IMG/VR virus record: IMGVR_UViG_3300032893_000086
Location: 1 to 47,240 of that record
DNA from: a virus
Reading direction: 5' to 3' (one strand)
DNA length: 47,240 nt
Shown here: positions 5,806 to 11,825 of the stretch, piece by piece
How the letters are laid out: every line of letters begins with the position of its first letter
Position numbering within the stretch: the first letter of the stretch is position 1
The notes under the pieces: generated by a model
Told to the model about the DNA's origin: nothing
What the model saw: only the letters and a program-made list of their open reading frames with translations
Database searches by the model: none
Position numbers and translations under genes: made by a program

Positions 5806-6135
5806 ATGAGCTTAAAACCTGACGTTATATACATGAGTCCTAAAAACTACGATGACCTCCAAAAGCTATTGGACGACGATTACATTAAAAAGCACTACGC
5901 CAAGTGTCAAAAGTTTATGCAACTTTTCCACGAAGGCGTGGTATTTCAACATATTGGATCTGATATACACTGGGTAGTAGTCTCCACTTTTAAACATTGT
6001 GGGACTGGTGAAGTTAGGTGTAGGATTAGGTCTCTTTATGGTAAAGCCACAAAAGAGCTAAGTATGGATAAATTCAATCATTATAGGCTAATATATGCGC
6101 CCCCAGCGGTAGAGGTATTGTTTGGAGACAAATAA
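5806..6135 (+). CDS. LYG-family small protein, 109 aa
   Basis: First gene of the rightward array; function unknown. The N-terminus LKPDVIYMSP is a variant of the family start. The middle has a Lys-rich helix and strands HWVVVSTFKH and EVRCRIRSLYG; the tail is VEVLFGDK. Here the motif has Phe, encoded TTTGGA, and the next gene starts at the TTG inside it. AAGG 5 bases upstream of ATG 5806 is a possible ribosome site, but a promoter -10 overlaps it. Confidence 0.8.
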   Translation: MSLKPDVIYMSPKNYDDLQKLLDDDYIKKHYAKCQKFMQLFHEGVVFQHIGSDIHWVVVSTFKHCGTGEVRCRIRSLYGKATKELSMDKFNHYRLIYAPPAVEVLFGDK

Positions 6136-6418
6136 TGTCACCGCCCCTTTTCCAAAAGTAGGGGATTGTGTTGTTTTTACCAGCGAACATCACCTAGCTA
6201 ATGGAAATATCATCGAAAAAGGCCAATTTTGTGAAGTTTTGGAGGTTCAGATTCACATGAATAGTAGTTTTGGCGCTGAAATATGTAGTTATTTCATATA
6301 CTTATCTACAGCCAGTGGATATGTTATAGAATTTAATTACAGCCTACATTTGAAAAAGCTACAAATTGTGCCAAATTCAAAAACATCAAAGGTATTATAC
6401 GGAAGTGACAAGGTTTAA
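6122..6418 (+). CDS. LYG-family small protein, 98 aa, TTG start
   Basis: Function unknown. Family start FPKVGDCVVFT near the N-terminus, then beta strands, and the tail SKVLYGSDKV. The only start that keeps the GD region is TTG 6122, which lies inside the Leu-Phe-Gly codons (TTTGGA) of the gene upstream, exactly where other genes in the array have ATG inside Tyr-Gly codons. Its own Tyr is TAC, so no start is embedded and the next gene uses a GTG a few bases later. Confidence 0.75.
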   Translation: METNNVTAPFPKVGDCVVFTSEHHLANGNIIEKGQFCEVLEVQIHMNSSFGAEICSYFIYLSTASGYVIEFNYSLHLKKLQIVPNSKTSKVLYGSDKV

Positions 6419-6611
6419 AAAGGGAGATTTTGCTCTCCTGCAAGGACAACTAGTTGAAATTATTGACATAATTATTCCTGGTAAGAACTTCAAGATAGCT
6501 AGATTACGGGTAAAATTATTGAATACTAGGCTCACTAATTGGGTTATGGAGGATGAGATAGATAAATTATCTAGTCAAAATGCTCCAAAAGTACTTTTTT
6601 CGGCTCGCTAA
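6405..6611 (+). CDS. LYG-family small protein, 68 aa, GTG start
   Basis: Function unknown. Starts FKKGDFALLQG right after the N-terminus, has strands VEIIDIII and KIARLRVKLL and an MEDEIDKL segment like that of the EID-tail pair, and ends APKVLFSAR. GTG 6405 is chosen because it puts FxxGD at the usual place and overlaps the stop of the gene upstream by 14 bases; a longer frame to 6366 would add 13 atypical residues. Last gene of a three-gene run. Confidence 0.7.
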   Translation: MTRFKKGDFALLQGQLVEIIDIIIPGKNFKIARLRVKLLNTRLTNWVMEDEIDKLSSQNAPKVLFSAR

Positions 6612-6659
6612 ACGTTGACTTAGTATACACATTATAATAGGGTATGGAGCTATCACCCT

Positions 6660-6887
6660 ATGAATTTTCGAGTCGTATTATGGCAAAGCGCCATATTCAT
6701 TGTATTAGGTATAGGGTACAACAAGAGATTTGACCCGCCAGATGTGTTTTATGCGGTCCCCTTAAAAGATAGCCTAGTCAAATCCATTATAACGAATCTG
6801 GAGTTAACAGAGATACCCTTCCACGAAGCTACAGAAATCACTGATAAAAGCGTAATTAAAGCTATTTGGATACTTTATGGAAAGTAA
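6660..6887 (+). CDS. LYG-family small protein, 75 aa
   Basis: Function unknown. The N-terminal third (VVLWQSAIFIVLGIG) is more hydrophobic than in relatives but lines up with their strands. The tail is AIWILYGK with the next ATG embedded in TATGGA. ATG 6660 is preceded by GGAG with 10-base spacing. A 48-base gap with an AT-rich block separates it from the gene before, so a new transcript may begin here, although no good promoter was found. Confidence 0.7.
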   Translation: MNFRVVLWQSAIFIVLGIGYNKRFDPPDVFYAVPLKDSLVKSIITNLELTEIPFHEATEITDKSVIKAIWILYGK

Positions 6888-7104
6888 ATTCAGTATCGGT
6901 GATATAGTGTTATATGATGATAACCTATACAGGGTGATTAAATTATATGCACCCAATTGGAACTTGGATAATCCTTTTGTTTACGGCCTAGCGCTGATAA
7001 AGAGCGACCCCAAGGAACCTGTAGACGGTAAGTTGCTTACTGTTAGAGAGCCTTTGTTGTATCCAGTTTCTGGAACATGGAAGGTACTGTATGGCAAAGA
7101 CTAA
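6877..7104 (+). CDS. LYG-family small protein, 75 aa
   Basis: A typical member of the set: FSIGDIVLYDDNLYRVIKLY at the N-terminus reads as an SH3-like barrel start (GD turn, then a strand and a YRVI strand), and the tail is WKVLYGKD. The next ATG lies in its TATGGC codons, and its own ATG lies in the ILYG codons of the gene before. Function unknown. A structural model of this gene would be a good test of the family fold. Confidence 0.82.
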   Translation: MESKFSIGDIVLYDDNLYRVIKLYAPNWNLDNPFVYGLALIKSDPKEPVDGKLLTVREPLLYPVSGTWKVLYGKD

Positions 7105-7378
7105 AGAAACTTCCGATTACGTAAATGAGGTTATGGAGCATTTAATCAAAAAGACTAAAATAGCTCCGTTCGATCCTAATAAGAAATCTGTTGACTTTAA
7201 ATTGGCCGACATAGTAAAGTGCAGTTACATAAAAGGTTTATTCATGGTGATGGAAATTCACCCAAATGAGATATTGATTTATCCGTTTGATCATGAAGGC
7301 AAGAAGGAAGTTGTTAGACCCGGATTTTTAGAGAAACAAAACGTAAATAAAAATACAATGAAAGTCTTATATGATTGA
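7091..7378 (+). CDS. LYG-family small protein, 95 aa
   Basis: Function unknown. A 35-residue N-terminal extension with a basic helix comes before the family domain, FKLADIVKCSYIKGLFMVMEI. The tail is MKVLYD, ending directly after the motif with Asp in place of Gly. The next ATG is embedded in TATGAT. The extension suggests that the tailed domain can carry added N-terminal parts. Confidence 0.8.
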   Translation: MAKTKETSDYVNEVMEHLIKKTKIAPFDPNKKSVDFKLADIVKCSYIKGLFMVMEIHPNEILIYPFDHEGKKEVVRPGFLEKQNVNKNTMKVLYD

Positions 7379-7637
7379 CCCAGAAGTTGGAGACTACGTA
7401 ATATCTCCAAATAAGATATACGAAATTACTGGTAAGTATAAAGACGGATTGATTTTACGTTATAATGTGAGGCAAGTAGATAATCCTGCTGATGCTCTAG
7501 AATTTAACAATATAGAACAAATAGTAGATTATATAGATACAACAGCTATTACATTAAGTAAGTTGAGGCATTTAGGAGAGATAGTTAAAAAAGAGGAGGC
7601 TTCAAAAGCGTTAGAAGTTCTGTTTAAAAATAGCTAG
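7371..7637 (+). CDS. LYG-family small protein, 88 aa
   Basis: Last gene of the rightward small-gene run; function unknown. Starts PEVGDYVISPNKIYEITG (GD turn and YEIT strand), has a helical C-terminal third, and ends LEVLFKNS. The TTTAAA codons hold no start, and the next gene begins 17 bases after the stop with its own ribosome site. This marks the switch from coupled small genes to ordinary late genes. Confidence 0.8.
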   Translation: MIDPEVGDYVISPNKIYEITGKYKDGLILRYNVRQVDNPADALEFNNIEQIVDYIDTTAITLSKLRHLGEIVKKEEASKALEVLFKNS

Positions 7638-7654
7638 TTACTAAGGAGACTCCA

Positions 7655-8005
7655 ATGGCCAAAGTCAAAAAATCTAAAAAAGCTAAAACAGAAAAGAAGC
7701 CCAAAGTTGCAGAGGAGCCAAAGCAACTTAGCCCCACCGAATACGAACAATTAGGAAGAGACTTGGACACTTTTCAAGATTCTTTTCTTAGTTTCTTAGC
7801 AGGCACTTCTCAGTTCGAGGTAGTTCCTACTACCGATGAAGAAGGCAATCAAATTCCAGAAAAGAATTTAGAACTAATCCGACGAGAATGTACTCGATTA
7901 GGATTTAGAGTACTCTATTCTGTTGATTATGGAAAGAATGTTCTATTCATTAATCCGGATACGATGAAAATAGGAATAATGACTCACACTGTAGAGGTTC
8001 ATTAG
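7655..8005 (+). CDS. Hypothetical protein with basic N-terminus, 116 aa
   Basis: Not recognised. The first 25 residues are Lys-rich and probably disordered; the rest (about 30-116) looks like a mixed alpha-beta domain with a FRVLYSVDYG segment and a final strand. ATG follows a good AAGGAG. It sits between the small-gene array and the packaging genes, about 100 bases before the zinc-ribbon gene. It may belong to either block. Confidence 0.75.
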   Translation: MAKVKKSKKAKTEKKPKVAEEPKQLSPTEYEQLGRDLDTFQDSFLSFLAGTSQFEVVPTTDEEGNQIPEKNLELIRRECTRLGFRVLYSVDYGKNVLFINPDTMKIGIMTHTVEVH

Positions 8006-8077
8006 TTATAGGTTGATACCTTCTCACCCCTTAGCTTCAAAGCTCAAAGGAAGGCACTCCAACTATACAAACTAATA

Positions 8078-8103
8078 CCTCTTTTTGTGTTTCAGAAGAG
8101 GAG
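8078..8103 (+). promoter_or_regulatory. Hairpin that may cover a ribosome site
   Basis: CCTCTT at 8078-8083 can pair with AAGAGG at 8096-8101, which overlaps the GAGGAG ribosome site (8098-8103) of the gene at 8107. The 12-base loop makes it only moderately stable. It could tune the start of the packaging module. Confidence 0.3.
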
Positions 8104-8106
8104 ATT

Positions 8107-8331
8107 ATGTCACGCATTAAGTACAATTGTAAAAATTGTGGCTGGGAAACTTCTATTCGAGAAGAATGGGGAGACCTAAAGCCAAAGCGTTGCATGAATA
8201 AGAAGTGCAACACTAGTTTCATTAAGAACCCAGAGGCTCTTATTGTGACTAAACCTGAAATTAAGGTTGAAGAATCAAAACAAAAGAACCAGAAGAAGCC
8301 AAAGCATACAGAGGTATCTAAGGCTGAATAA
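8107..8331 (+). CDS. Small zinc-ribbon protein, 74 aa
   Basis: Four cysteines at about 8, 11, 29 and 34 (CKNCG ... RCMNKKC) form a probable zinc ribbon in the first 40 residues; the last 35 residues are Lys/Glu-rich and disordered. Such ribbons bind nucleic acid or proteins. Its place just before the small terminase gene suggests a role in packaging or late gene control, but this is inference. The GAGGAG ribosome site 3 bases upstream of ATG may be masked by a hairpin. Confidence 0.7.
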   Translation: MSRIKYNCKNCGWETSIREEWGDLKPKRCMNKKCNTSFIKNPEALIVTKPEIKVEESKQKNQKKPKHTEVSKAE

Positions 8332-8338
8332 GGTACAT

Positions 8339-8899
8339 ATGGAAAACGATAACAGCAATAACCCCAAACCTGAAGTTCAAGAGAAGATCGTAGCTAAGTT
8401 GGCTGCCCAAAAAGCGGTTAAAGCTCTTAGTAACGGCAATTCTAATTGGAATCTTACTCAAGAAATTCTTCAAGACGTTCACGCTGCACATATTGTCGCC
8501 AATCCTAACAAGCAACCTCCAGTAACAGAAATGGTTGAGGAGCTTAAAAGAGAGATAGAGACAAGGTACGCAGACGAACCGGAAACAAAGGAACTATTGA
8601 TTAATAGTATTCCTACTATTCAGAACGTCAGAGGATGGTTTAAGAAAGAAGGTTGGGAAGAAGCTGTTTGGAAAAAAGTAAGAGGAGATAGTTTATTCTC
8701 CCCTGAAAAACGAGCACAAGTAATTGAGGCTTTAAGAAAAAGATCTGTAGACCCCAATAAACCTTCAGACGTAGCAGCTAAAATTTGGCTGACTCTATCT
8801 GGAGACTATAGTGAAAAAATGGAAGTTACAGATAAGAGCCTTGATGCGTATAGAGAAATTAATAGTATACTTCATCGAAAGAGTCGAGAAGAGAAATAA
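8339..8899 (+). CDS. terS: Terminase small subunit, putative
   Basis: 186 residues, helical, directly upstream of the large terminase with 2 bases between them. Small terminase subunits recognise phage DNA and regulate the packaging motor. The C-terminal part (about 135-186: DVAAKIWLTLSGDYSEKMEV, then an Arg/Lys-rich helix) resembles the end of small terminase or terminase-associated proteins, and the N-terminal half could hold a helix-turn-helix (WNLTQEILQDVHAAHIV). ATG 8339 is chosen over an upstream in-frame start because it follows an AAGG and clears the previous gene. The call rests mainly on position and size. Confidence 0.65.
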   Translation: MENDNSNNPKPEVQEKIVAKLAAQKAVKALSNGNSNWNLTQEILQDVHAAHIVANPNKQPPVTEMVEELKREIETRYADEPETKELLINSIPTIQNVRGWFKKEGWEEAVWKKVRGDSLFSPEKRAQVIEALRKRSVDPNKPSDVAAKIWLTLSGDYSEKMEVTDKSLDAYREINSILHRKSREEK

Positions 8900-8901
8900 C
8901 T

Positions 8902-10518
8902 ATGTCAATTAAAGTCGAAGAAACAAATGAAGGTAAACCTTTACGAATACATGATCTAGACATCGAAGCTCTAGCTCAATATTTGATGCAAAAGAGAGTA
9001 AGAACTTCTCAAGGTAAGCTCATTGTTCCTTTGCACTCAGGACATAAAGAAGTATTGACCGACCCCGCCCGATTTAAAGTTTTAGCCTGCGGTAGACGCT
9101 GGGGCAAAACACTCTTAACAAGTTTGATTGCACTTGCAGTATTAATGCAAATGAACAGAAGAGTATGGATCGTTGCTCCTGACTACGGGCTAACTGAAAA
9201 GGTGTTCAGAGAACTCTATCATATCTTAGTTATTCAACTACAGATTATTCGTCCAGGCAGACCTGGAGGCGGTAGAGCCAGGAACCAAAAGGGAGACTAT
9301 TATTTAGAAACTCCTTGGGGATCAGTACTTGAAGCTAAATCAATGGAAAACCCAGACTCACTAGCCGGGGAAGCCAATGATTTAGTTATTGTCGATGAGG
9401 CGGCTTTGACGCCAACTCTAGACGATATTTGGACTCAGATGATTCGACCCACTCTTATGGATAAAGAGGGGTCGGCTATTTTCATTTCTACTCCTCGTGG
9501 AAAAAATAGCTTCTACAAAATGTTCATGTTTGGTAACGTTGGAAGAAAACAACGTAGTGGTAAGTTAGAAATCACTTACGACGAAGAAACTGGCACTACA
9601 AATGACCTGAGAGATTGGTCGTCATTTCAAAGAACAAGTTATGACAACCCATTGCTAGCGTCAAGTCCAGAAAAATCTAAAGAAGAAATTGATCTTGCTT
9701 ACCGTTCTGCGGTTCTAGAAGGCAAGGTTACTAAGTTCAAACAAGAATATTTAGCTGACTTTGAAGCTGTTGCTGATAGTTGTTTTCCAGGCTTCATAAT
9801 CGAAAAAGACGAAAAGCATCCCCATCCTAATGTCATTGATTATATTTGGCATCCAGATGAAGGCCCTATCTTTTCTTCTTCAGATTATAACTTTGCAAAA
9901 CCCGCTAGTACTATATTTGCCCAAGTGAATAAGTATGGAGATGTAGTTATCTTTGATGAAAGATTTACTGCTCATACTACCACTTATATGCAAGCCCAGC
10001 AAATTCTCGACAAAGAAGCAGAGCTTACTCGATCTGCTTTTAAGATTTGGAATAAAGAATATACTCCACAATCAGTACGCAGACATATTAAGTTTGCAGA
10101 GGTTATTGGGGATATTAGTGGAGACCAAGTTCAGTTGAATGGTCGAGCAGCTTGGGATGACATGGAATCTGTATTAAAACGGAGACCTGTCGGACTTAAG
10201 CAAGAAAGAGAAGTTGGTTGTAACATGGTCAGGCTGTGGATGAGTTATCCTCAGTTTGATGAACGTGGACGACCAATGTTAGATGAGAATAGAGAACAGA
10301 TCACTAGACCAAAACTCTTTATTAATAGTAACTGTGTGAATCTTATCTACGCTTTGAGTACAGCCACTTTCAAAAAAGGAAAGAATGGCGTTTTAAAAGA
10401 AGATTACGAGGAGACTCCCGAAGGACACGAAGGGCTATTAGATGCTTTACGTTATCTATTAGTTTTCTTGTTTCATGACCGTGGAGATAAAATGACAGTG
10501 ATTCAAGGAGTTAATTAA
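8902..10518 (+). CDS. terL: Terminase large subunit
   Basis: The 538-residue packaging ATPase/nuclease. Walker A is GRRWGKT at about 64-70, Walker B LVIVDE at 161-166, and the coupling segment FISTPRG at 194-200. The C-terminal RNase H-like nuclease begins with SSDYNFAKP (Asp near 328) and has a late Asp in the EGLLDALRYL segment (near 514). It drives DNA into the prohead through the portal and cuts concatemers. Length and motif spacing are normal. The TAA overlaps the next ATG by one base (TAATG). Confidence 0.95.
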   Translation: MSIKVEETNEGKPLRIHDLDIEALAQYLMQKRVRTSQGKLIVPLHSGHKEVLTDPARFKVLACGRRWGKTLLTSLIALAVLMQMNRRVWIVAPDYGLTEKVFRELYHILVIQLQIIRPGRPGGGRARNQKGDYYLETPWGSVLEAKSMENPDSLAGEANDLVIVDEAALTPTLDDIWTQMIRPTLMDKEGSAIFISTPRGKNSFYKMFMFGNVGRKQRSGKLEITYDEETGTTNDLRDWSSFQRTSYDNPLLASSPEKSKEEIDLAYRSAVLEGKVTKFKQEYLADFEAVADSCFPGFIIEKDEKHPHPNVIDYIWHPDEGPIFSSSDYNFAKPASTIFAQVNKYGDVVIFDERFTAHTTTYMQAQQILDKEAELTRSAFKIWNKEYTPQSVRRHIKFAEVIGDISGDQVQLNGRAAWDDMESVLKRRPVGLKQEREVGCNMVRLWMSYPQFDERGRPMLDENREQITRPKLFINSNCVNLIYALSTATFKKGKNGVLKEDYEETPEGHEGLLDALRYLLVFLFHDRGDKMTVIQGVN

Positions 10519-10832
10519 TGGCTCAACCTTATATTAATAAGAAACAGTCAGACCTAGCTAGGCAGAGAGTCAATGATAGTGATTCCTTAGCCACAGATCC
10601 TATGAGCGCCACTGGAAACCAAATTTTAGAACTTGGTATAGTGGCACAAAAAGTTACGGTAACTACTACTGGTACTTTATCTGCAACTGTAGATTTTAGT
10701 ATTGATGGACAAAACTTCTATGGAAGTTTTACTGCATCTAGTACTCCTACTACTTATAGTACCAATCTGGTAAAATTAGTTAGAGTAACTTGGATTTCAG
10801 GATCAGGAACAGCGGTCGCTGCGGCGGTCTAA
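10518..10832 (+). CDS. Small beta-rich virion-type protein, 104 aa
   Basis: Not recognised. After a polar 35-residue arm the chain is Thr/Ser/Val-rich with alternating strands (KVTVTTTGTLSATVDFSIDGQ, YSTNLVKLVRVTWIS), like a single beta-sandwich or head decoration protein. It starts inside the terL stop and its own stop overlaps the following ATG (TAATG), so all three are translationally coupled. A capsid decoration or connector role is plausible. Confidence 0.7.
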   Translation: MAQPYINKKQSDLARQRVNDSDSLATDPMSATGNQILELGIVAQKVTVTTTGTLSATVDFSIDGQNFYGSFTASSTPTTYSTNLVKLVRVTWISGSGTAVAAAV

Positions 10833-11062
10833 TGAAACAAGTAGTTTACCGTCAAAATAAATTATTTATCATAGACAAAAGTTTAATCGTAGCTCCTGCT
10901 AATAAAAAGGATTCTATTTGCAACGCTTTGTACGCTGCTATATACACAGAGTTTTTAGGCGCAAGCGAACATCCTACTTATAGCAAAATGACAAACTTCG
11001 ATAGGTATAAAGCCTTAAATAAGTTTGCATACGATTGGCTTAAGTCGAGAGGATTGATTTAA
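10832..11062 (+). CDS. Hypothetical protein, 76 aa
   Basis: Not recognised. Begins with two short strands (KQVVYRQNKLFIIDKSLIV) followed by a helical part with several Tyr (ALYAAIYTEFLG, FDRYKALNKFAYDWLKSRG). ATG 10832 overlaps the previous stop (TAATG) and is preferred to in-frame starts further upstream that would run through the preceding gene. Its stop overlaps the next ATG in the same way. It lies between terminase and portal genes. Confidence 0.7.
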   Translation: MKQVVYRQNKLFIIDKSLIVAPANKKDSICNALYAAIYTEFLGASEHPTYSKMTNFDRYKALNKFAYDWLKSRGLI

Positions 11063-11373
11063 TGAAAAAACAAAAACAGTCAACCATTGATCCCAAGGCT
11101 ATGCCAGAAATGGTCCATAACCACAGGATGAAACAGGTTTCTCCTCCACAGGAAGCTAACAGAGGCATGGACGGTAAATACGCCCTTAGCCGTGCTGAAG
11201 CTGCTCAATATTGGTTTAAAGCTGCAAAAGAACAACATCCAGATAATGGATTTCTTGGCGTTGGGCTTAAAGATGTTGATGCAAAAGAAGCTACTGGAAA
11301 GTTTGAAAATAACAGACCTGCCGAGGCGATGACCCTATACAAAGGCAAAAAGAAAGAAATTGTAGAGGAATAA
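11062..11373 (+). CDS. Hypothetical protein, 103 aa
   Basis: Not recognised. Polar and Lys/Glu-rich, with a helical middle (SRAEAAQYWFKAAKEQ) and disordered ends. No membrane segment. ATG overlaps the previous stop (TAATG). It lies in a run of four small genes between terminase and portal, and may be a minor head component or assembly factor. Confidence 0.7.
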   Translation: MKKQKQSTIDPKAMPEMVHNHRMKQVSPPQEANRGMDGKYALSRAEAAQYWFKAAKEQHPDNGFLGVGLKDVDAKEATGKFENNRPAEAMTLYKGKKKEIVEE

Positions 11374-11376
11374 TAC

Positions 11377-11727
11377 ATGGAAAGAAAACGTGAAGCGCAA
11401 GCATACGTACCAAATAGTACAAAGTCACCCGCTCCAGGCGAAGCTAAATATAAAGTCCCAGCCGGTGGCGGCAAAGCTCCTGATTTTGGAGATCAATCAA
11501 AAGCTCCAGCAACTGCTCCAGGTATGCAACCAAGTGTTCCTGAAGCTGAATGGCGTATTCCAGAGTCTGGTGCAAAAGCCCCAAACTTTGGCGCACAATC
11601 AGTAGCTCCAGAGCATAAAAAACGAGCACTTCCTATGAAGAATGCTCCAGTTGGCGTCCGTGGCGTCAACGAAGGTTCAGATTACCCTCTCCCCAAGTCT
11701 GGTGGAAAAGGCGAAACTGAAGTTTAA
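11377..11727 (+). CDS. Ala/Pro/Gly-rich disordered protein with repeats, 116 aa
   Basis: Not recognised. Composition is Ala, Pro, Gly, Lys with no hydrophobic core. Two diverged units are visible: KVPAGGGKAPDFGDQS (about 28-43) and RIPESGAKAPNFGAQS (about 61-76), each followed by (K/V)AP, with a partial third (YPLPKSGGKG) near the end. It is probably an extended linker-like protein; such chains can serve as capsid- or portal-associated tails. Hairpins follow the gene. Confidence 0.65.
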   Translation: MERKREAQAYVPNSTKSPAPGEAKYKVPAGGGKAPDFGDQSKAPATAPGMQPSVPEAEWRIPESGAKAPNFGAQSVAPEHKKRALPMKNAPVGVRGVNEGSDYPLPKSGGKGETEV

Positions 11728-11778
11728 TAACCCAATTATGGGTTACTTTTAACAGAGTAACCCTATTTCGGGATACTC
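11728..11778 (+). terminator. Tandem hairpins ahead of the portal gene
   Basis: TAACCCA (11728-11734) pairs with TGGGTTA (11739-11745) across a 4-base loop and is followed by CTTTT. A second hairpin follows at 11755-11778: GAGTA..CCC with GGG..TACTC, one A-A mismatch. The first resembles a weak intrinsic terminator; the pair could attenuate transcription or protect RNA ends between the small head genes and portal. Confidence 0.45.
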
Positions 11779-11825
11779 GTTGGTAGAGCCAATGAACCAG
11801 TTCCAAGAGTGGAAGAGGATGAAGT

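Noticed and set aside
6615-6638. TTGACT and TATAAT before the gene at 6660
   Set aside because: The spacer is only 12 bases, too short for a sigma70 promoter. A different promoter type cannot be excluded.
6644-6730. ATG at 6644 with a short frame overlapping the gene at 6660
   Set aside because: It stops after about 28 codons, and the 6660 frame carries the family LYG tail.
10790-10831. Upstream start for the 76-aa gene at 10832
   Set aside because: The extension runs inside the previous gene, and ATG 10832 has the TAATG overlap used by its neighbours.
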